Assembly (NCBI GenBank): GCA_026018925.1
Contig: JAKSZU010000027.1
Span: 3,047,531-3,111,530 of the forward strand
Length of the DNA: 64,000 nucleotides
Reading direction: 5' to 3'
Source of the DNA: Tupaia tana
Taxonomy: Eukaryota; Chordata; Mammalia; Scandentia; Tupaiidae
Below are positions 58,175-64,000 of the stretch, in pieces. The notes under the pieces are model-generated. The model searched no databases, was not told the origin of the DNA, and worked only from the letters and a program-made list of their open reading frames with translations. The stretch's first letter is position 1. Each line of letters begins with the position of its first letter. The translations under genes were made by a program, and so were the position numbers.

Positions 58175-58176
<2 letters not shown>

Positions 58177-58418
58177 GAGAGACTTTTGCTATAGGGCATG
58201 ATTCTCACCAGAGACACAGAGAAAGACACAGAGAAGGTGAGACGCTACCCCCCCAGAGGGGATGGCCGCACCTGCAGTCCCTTCTCCACTCTCCCTTCAG
58301 GATATCAGGCATGCATGCACATGTGCCCGGTGTGAGTTTCAAGCCTCCGGGTCTGGGACTTGAATCATGGCTGACCACGTGGGAGTCTAGCGCCGTAAAT
58401 ACCGCACCACCCCAGAGG
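58175..58418 (-). mobile_element. tRNA-derived SINE
   Basis: Plus strand: GAGACTTTTGCTATAGGGCA, GGGGATGGCCGCACCTGCAG, GTGTGAGTTTCAAGCC, GACTTGAATCATGGCTGACC, CGTGGGAGTCTAGCGC. Confidence 0.82.
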
Positions 58419-58454
58419 GCAATCTTTTTAAAGATGGCTTTTACCAAACAACAC

Positions 58455-58608
58455 ACACTAGCCGTGGTGGCTCAGCAGTCACGCACTGCTCCCAGGTCCC
58501 CTCCCGTGGTCTCCCCAGACACACCAGGAATGCACAGATGTGCCCATGATCCTGGCTGGCTGGGGCCGGGGTGGGTCACAGCGTGAAGACCCTCTGGGGT
58601 GCTTGCCT

Positions 58609-58659
<51 letters not shown>

Positions 58660-58695
58660 GCCTGTGCACGCTCTCTCTCTCCCGAGGAATAAACG
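58455..58695 (+). mobile_element. Possible diverged SINE with CT repeat
   Basis: CTAGCCGTGGTGGCTCAGCA could be a head, and GCTTGCCTCCCTGTCTCTCT leads into a CT repeat (58614-58658). The middle is too diverged for certainty. Confidence 0.35.
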
Positions 58696-59250
58696 AACAG
58701 CACAAAAGGAAATCAGATGGGGGTTCCCCGTGAGAGGGGAGGAGGGGAGTGAGGGGAGCGGCCACAGAAAGCGTCTGGACTGAGGTTCTGTCCCGTCCTC
58801 CACCAGGTGTGTTCACCCTCCGCTCGCTCCCCGAGCTGTACACTATGCACACGCCGGTATTTATGATATTGCCAATAAAAGACTCGACGCTTTTTTCTAA
58901 AAGAGCACTGCTGAGTAGGTGGTTCCATTATGGAGATTTCTCATTCACATACGCGCTGGATGAGGAAACGCAAGCACCCTAATGTTAAATGAATGAGCAC
59001 TTCCACGTAGGACAGTTTCCAGTGAGAGCATCATTCATGAGTTCTAAAAGTGCCGAATCCCAAACAATCTGCATGAAAGCAGACAGGGTGAGCTGGAACC
59101 TGTCAGAGGGCCCCAAATCACTCTGGTGACGACGACAGTGACGGTAACAAGGCACGGAAATAAGCACAGGAATGACAATCTCCGTGAAATGCACCGCAGA
59201 GGACGCAGGATGTCCAAATACGGAATCTAAAATACGCACGTAGAGCATAT

Positions 59251-59421
59251 GCAGGGCCAGCGGGTGGTGTGGTGGTGAAGGCGCTGGACTCCCCTACGCC
59301 ACCCTCAGTTTGAGTCCCAGACCCATCAGCTGGGCATGTGCCCCCAGATTTGGGACTGGAACCATGGAGTCGGCCATACGGGACGCAGCACCTTAACCTC
59401 CAGGCCACCCGCTGACCCTGC
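59251..59421. mobile_element. Two SINE heads in inverted orientation
   Basis: A plus-strand head starts GCAGGGCCAGCGGGTGGTGT at 59251. A minus-strand head ends at 59421 and reads inverted GCAGGGTCAGCGGGTGGCCT. The outer 35 bp or so of the two arms are nearly complementary, so the unit is a foldback. Neither copy has a full body. Confidence 0.8.
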
Positions 59422-59519
59422 TTTTACTTTTTAACAGGGCTGTTAGGAAAAACGTGTAAGTAGGTGGTCCACGTGATGTTCCCATTGGACAGAGCTGCTA
59501 AGGAATAAAATGCCACTAC

Positions 59520-59750
59520 GGGGCCAGCTCTGGGCCTGGCGGCCCACACGGCCACGTCCCACGGGGCTGCCCATGCAGCTGGGCTCCCAGCGGCTGAGAA
59601 ACACGCAGGCGCATGCACGCGCCCACAATCCCAGAAAGAGGGAGATGGAGGAGCGAGAATCGAGGCGCGCGTGTTCCCCACAGGCCCACAGGCAGTGCCT
59701 TCTGCTCTGTCTCGCTCTGTGAGCACACACCACCTCTAGCAAAAAAGAAA
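59520..59750 (+). mobile_element. Diverged tRNA-derived SINE
   Basis: GGGGCCAGCTCTGGGCCTGG head, GGCGCATGCACGCGCCCACA, GGGAGATGGAGGAGCGAG body and CACCACCTCTAGCAAAAAAG end. Confidence 0.6.
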
Positions 59751-61462
59751 AAAAAGGGACCTGCTATGACGGAAAGACCCTGCCCCGAGCAGACCCCTTC
59801 TTCGCTTTGCTGATCCCACACCTGTGCCAAACAGGACTCGGCTCTGCTCACACCAGCCTGGCACTGCCCGTCACGCTCTCGGCCTTGACGGCTGGCCTCT
59901 CACCTGGCAAGGCCCTTCAGTTACACGACACCTGTCCACCCCCAGCCCACCTGGCCGAAGAACCTTCCTCCTGGGCGGGGTCCCTCTGCTGCCCACCGGG
60001 TCTCCCGCGGAGGGCTCCTGCAGGCTCATGGGTTGGAGTCCCGGCCTCTGCCAGCCTGGCCTCCCGGCCTGAATTCCAGGGAAGGACACGCCAGGAAGCG
60101 TGTGCAGGGAGCTGAACACTCCTGGTGCTTGCCACACAGTGGCACTTTCCGGACACGCTCTCGAGGACGCGGAGCCGTCTGAAGATGAGCGGGCAGGCTT
60201 TCCACTCCGCACTGCTCTGTCTTCCCAGCACCCTCCGGGAGCTCTGAAGAAGAGGAACTGCAGAGGGCCCCGTGGGCCCACCAGCCAGGCGAGGCAGGCT
60301 CTGGGTGCCCCTGACCGCAGAGTCCCTGTCCCCCAGGGATTCAGGTGGCACCGTCACGCCCCCAGCCTCAGAACTCTTCACCCCTTAAGCATCAGCTCCA
60401 GGGCTGAGAAAACATATTCTCCCAAGCTTGCCCGTAACTCTGCATTTTAAATGTCTGACAGTCCATAATAAATCATTTACACGGGGGCGGGCGAGTGGAG
60501 CAGAGCCGGCTATAACAGGGACAGACGGGACGCAGTCACCAGATTCAGTGACGGACCGAAGCCATCATAAGACCTCCCTGGAAGAAGAGTCGCCTTTATG
60601 CCGGTCCCTCCGCCTTCCGAGAGTCGTACTGGCGAGGGGCCGTAGGTGATGGCCCCTTCAGTCATTCTCCACGACACTGATACAAATCACTTTATCCTTC
60701 CTAACTGTGGGAAGGAATGACATCTCATTTCCCCCTTCTATCCACGTCCTCTATCCAAAGGCTCTGCTAATTTAAACAATTTGGTGGAAAAATAACACAG
60801 GGGCATTGTTCTTAAGGAAAAAAAAAACTAATGTGTTGGCGTTTAATTTCTAATATGCAGAGAAGGACCTGAGCTTCCCCCGTCGGATGGCACAGAGACA
60901 AAATGAGTTCATTACCATCTCGTCCCGAGACAGATGCACTTGTCATCGGACGGGAGCCATTACTTCACACAGAATAATGACCCGGATAAACAGTAGTGAC
61001 TGTGAGCCTCGCAGCCAGTGACACGGGCTGGGCTCAGCCGAACTGAATGGCAATTAACAAGTGTCAGCACCACGCGCGTACGATAGGAACCGAGCAGCTC
61101 GTTACGTCCTGACAGCGAGAAAATACAAATGGACACGATTTCCTTCCTCCCAGGGAGCACCCACGGCCGCCCACCTGTACAAAATGCGGCCGTCGCTGGA
61201 ACAGCCAGGGACCCCGAAGAGGGGCATTCAGTCCTCTGTTCTCTACACACGGAGCTGGGGGTCTCACCAGAAATCATGTCCCTCTTCTCCTGGCTGTCAT
61301 GGCCGCTGGCCTCGAAACTGAAGCCAGAGCCAGGGCCGACACCCAGCCATGACGGCCCTTCCCGGTCCAGCCCTCACGACAGACAGTGCAGGCAACCTCG
61401 ACTCCCCAGGGCTCCTGCAGGGCAGGGACGACCATAAAGCACCTTCCGTCCAGGGGAGCGGA

Positions 61463-61607
61463 GGTGAGGGGCTCTGTGGTGCACATCTGGGGACATACCG
61501 TGGTCAGAGAGCTCAGTGCCACCCCACTGGGCAAGGTGAGAGGCTCTGGGTGCACATCTGGGGACACACCGCGGTCAGAGAGCTCAGTGCCACCCCGCTG
61601 GGCACGG
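61463..61607. repeat. 72-bp tandem duplication
   Basis: Two copies starting GGTGAG at 61463 and 61535. Both contain TGCACATCTGGGGACA and GGTCAGAGAGCTCAGTGCCA. Confidence 0.9.
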
Positions 61608-62288
61608 TCTCCAGTTTGCCTGGACCCAATCTATCTTCCTTCCTTGCTTCCTTCCTTCCTTTTCTTGGTGGAAAAATAATACAGGGCACCTGTCCAGGAC
61701 GGCCAGTTACTCTGCGAGACTGGGCAACGGAGAGCCAGGTCAGCACTACGTAATAAACTGCCCTCCCCCGGCCAAGGACGTCCCTCCTGCAGTAACTGTC
61801 ACATTCGAGTTCCAGTGGGCCCTGCCATCTCACAAAATCTCACATGGCATGGAGACAAGTTCAAAACCACTTCATTTCTGGGCAGATATGACTTCCCAAC
61901 CAACGGGCAATGTTCCCCGTGTAATCGCACACCAGTGGCCACGGGGCCTGTCATACCCCCCCGCTAGCAAAGGAAGGGGCTCATGACACGAGGCCCACGG
62001 AGTGAGAGGAAGGTGGAGTCCGGGGCTCAGACCTCCCTGCGAGCTTGAGAGGAGCCCCAGGAGGGGCGTGGTGTGCCTGGAAAATCTGCTTCAGCTCTGA
62101 AAGACCGGGACGGACGGGGGCCGCCTGGCTCAGGGTCCACCCGGCCTGTGTGACGTGGGGGCCTGCTGCCCTAAGGGGCTGCCCAAGGTTTAGGTCCTGG
62201 CTTGTCGAGGGTCTCTGGAGTGTGGGAGCTGCCCGAGCCAGCCCCGCCAGTCCCTGCGAACCCGCGCACACCCCACCGAGGCGCTCAC

Positions 62289-62397
62289 CTTCTTAATGAA
62301 CTCTGGGATGATCTTCTGGTCCGTCAGGTGGTCCAAGGAGGAGCAGCAGTCTAACTCCAGCACGTAGCCGTCATTGGGAACGTCAGTCTTCTGGGAT
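62289..62397 (-). CDS. RFTN1: RFTN1 coding exon (about residues 112-147)
   Basis: This 109-bp exon is bounded by a CTTTCAG acceptor (62398-62404) and a GTGAGC donor (62288-62283). It starts with the third base of a split codon, then reads 36 codons from SQKTDVPNDGYVLELD to the end motif PEFIKK, finishing in phase 0. The core LELDCCSSLDHLTDQK is almost identical to human raftlin (Leu in place of Pro after DH). It belongs to the conserved N-terminal half of the raftlin family. It is the most upstream exon in the window; the preceding exon must end in phase 2, completing an Arg codon if conserved. Confidence 0.96.
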
Positions 62398-64000
62398 CTG
62401 AAAGGACGCACACAGGCAGGCTAAGACTTTGTAGCATTAAAAAGAAGTTGCTGGGTGTTCAACGGAGCCCCAAATTCTTTGTGGAAGATAACTGCCAAAA
62501 AGGAACTCCTTAAAAAGTCATTTATAGTAGCCATCTCCACCGTGTATACAGATCTGTATCACAGAAAGACCTTCCAGACCATCGCCGCGTGGAACGTGTC
62601 ATTACAGAAGGATGGGCTCAGGACGGCACGGCTTACCCCCCCAACGCCACACCCAGACGCGCACACCCCAGGAATGCCGGCTTCCCGCTGGCCTACACCT
62701 GCCAGGCCACAGGGAAGGCCTAGGACACGTACCCAGCCGATAACCACTGATGCCCGGGGGACGGAGGGCCTGAGTGTGGGAAGTGGGGTGGGGGACGGGG
62801 GACGGGGAGGGGTGGGATCAGAAGTAACTTTAGCGGTCATCTCTCACGTTTTCCCTTTCTTAGGAAGAGACCATATTCATACATCACTTAGAAAACTTAA
62901 AATTAATTTGTAAAAGACTTGAAAAGGGTTCGACTGCTACAGAGGACAGTGTGCCAGAATCTGTCAAAATTAAGCAGCATCAAAGAAAGACCATGAGACA
63001 CTCAGAGGAGAAATTCTGGGCGAGCAGGGGGGTGACGGGCAGTCTGAGGCGAAGGCCTCTGGCCGGGTGGCCCACGCGGAGGCCGCCCCGCACGCACTGC
63101 CTCCCCGCACAGTCCGGCCCTAAGGACACGCTCTTCCTGGACAGCCAGCGGGTGGTCACCGAGAGGAAATCCCGCCGCTTCACGGCCATTCCTGTGCGGG
63201 GCTCCTGGGTGACACGAACACGGTCTAGGGGACGCTGGGGGCTGCGCAGTCGTGGAAGCTGAAGGGACGCCTCGGGCCCGCCGGGGTGAGGCAGCCGAAG
63301 TGGTCGGGGTCAGGCGTGCCTGCTTCTTGGGGCTGGTCCTGGCAGTGGGAACCACACCTCGGGCTCTGGGCTGTCCCCTGCCCCCACGGGCAGCCACTCG
63401 GCCAGCTGAGCAGTGAGGGCCCTGCGAGCCCCGCCGAGGCCGCTCACCGCAGACGGGCCCGCCAGCCCGGTGACAGCAGGTGTACGGGCACACGCACTGC
63501 CAGCTTCTGAATGTATACTTCTGTAATATTTTAAACGAATTCCTAAGCATCTTCTACGGTACTAAAAGTGATTCATGCTACCACCAACCATCTGGGGATG
63601 ATTTACATAAAATTTGAAAGTGAAAAAAATTAAAGAGGATTTGGTTTTCCCCAGGTGTGCAACTGTGATTAAGCAAGCGGACTTCAATGGCTCTTTTTAA
63701 TTTTATTTTTCCCTCTAACACAGCCTTCCAGTGGGAGGGGTTCTGATGCCTACACCTTTGAAATGTAAAAAACATAAATTACTCCAAACTGGTCAAATTG
63801 GCATAAACTAGAACCCTAGCGCTCTGGTCCTAAAACCTGGTTTTCAGCCAGCCAAGTGGTGTAGTGGGAAAGGTGGCTGGATCCCACATGGACAACTGTG
63901 TGGTTCAAGTCCCAGACCCGGCAGCTAGAAAGACACCCCAAGGGTGTGTGCCCCAAATCCCGAGAGGCGGATGGAGAAGGAACTGCAGCACAGCCTTCCC
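62398..64000 (-). other. RFTN1: RFTN1 intron, downstream end
   Basis: The intron ends with acceptor CTTTCAG at 62398-62404 and continues past the window edge. Apart from a SINE running off the edge at 63847, no exon or repeat is recognised. 63530-63840 is AT-rich. Confidence 0.85.
63847..64000 (+). mobile_element. tRNA-derived SINE, cut by window edge
   Basis: AGCCAGCCAAGTGGTGTAGT head, GGTTCAAGTCCCAGACCCGG B box, then GCCCCAAATCCCGAGAGGCG body running off the end. Confidence 0.75.

Larger units (their letters stand above)
47731..62288 (-). other. RFTN1: RFTN1 intron of 14.6 kb
   Basis: It holds two minisatellites (53384-54450 and 54910-55266), ten or more SINE copies, an LTR split by a SINE (51745-52500), TG and CT microsatellites and a 72-bp tandem duplication (61463-61607). 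I see nothing specific in 48180-50405, 50715-51740, 52510-53230, 55270-57250 and 59755-61460. 60770-61090 is AT-richer and repeat-free. Confidence 0.9.
2925..64000 (-). other. RFTN1: RFTN1 (raftlin) gene, 3' portion
   Basis: Seven minus-strand exons encode a continuous stretch of raftlin from about residue 112 of the 578-residue human protein (numbering from memory) to the C-terminus. Raftlin is a cytoplasmic-face plasma-membrane protein anchored by N-terminal acylation. Published roles are in lipid-raft integrity, B- and T-cell receptor signalling, and uptake of TLR3/TLR4 ligands. The N-terminal coding exons, the 5' UTR and the promoter lie beyond the right edge. Every exon has a canonical AG acceptor and GT donor and the phases join without a break; only the interior of the last exon is out of frame. 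Identification rests on residue-level similarity to remembered raftlin sequence in all seven exons. Confidence 0.96.

Overview
This is mammalian nuclear DNA: GC-rich, intron-dominated, and densely seeded with short retroposons. The one protein-coding gene I can identify is RFTN1 (raftlin, a lipid-raft scaffold protein), on the minus strand. The window holds its last seven coding exons, the 3' UTR and a probable poly(A) signal. In transcript order the exons are 62397-62289, 47730-47358, 41351-41148, 29934-29819, 9041-8938, 7967-7886 and 4140-3809. All have AG acceptors and GT donors, and the codon phases join exactly (0, 1, 1, 0, 2, 0). The N-terminal part (roughly 111 residues, with the acylated Met-Gly-Cys start) lies beyond position 64000. 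The terminal exon carries an apparent one-base deletion next to its 5' edge.

Organism: the dominant repeat is a tRNA-derived SINE of about 240 bp, present in about 30 full or partial copies on both strands. There are also two 7SL RNA-related pieces, one joined to a tRNA-like head. 7SL-derived SINEs are known from primates, rodents and tree shrews, and a tree-shrew-specific tRNA-derived SINE family (Tu-III) is the commonest repeat in Tupaia. My best guess is therefore a tree shrew, with colugo as an alternative. I did not match the SINE to a library consensus, so this is inference.

Layout: 1-2924 is sequence downstream of the gene (TA repeat, SINEs, a mariner-like terminal repeat). 2925-3808 is 3' UTR and 3809-4140 the last exon. 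4141-29818 holds three introns, with a 51-bp minisatellite touching a 5' splice site, a 24-bp-arm hairpin, L1 fragments, MaLR-like LTR fragments, MER5-like hAT fragments and a mariner-like MITE. 29935-41147 holds another intron with a perfect 26-bp palindrome and a polypyrimidine/polypurine pair. 41352-47357 is GC-rich with few recognisable repeats. 47731-62288 holds two unrelated minisatellites (22 copies of a 47-bp unit, each with a CCAAT box, and about 11 copies of a 36/30-bp unit), many SINEs and an inverted pair of SINE heads. 62398-64000 is the start of the next upstream intron.

No bacterial, viral-coding, CRISPR or rRNA features are present. Most of the open reading frames in this GC-rich sequence are chance frames. 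The items most worth a second look are the frameshift in the last RFTN1 exon, the CCAAT-box minisatellite, the miRNA-sized hairpin and the splice-site minisatellite.
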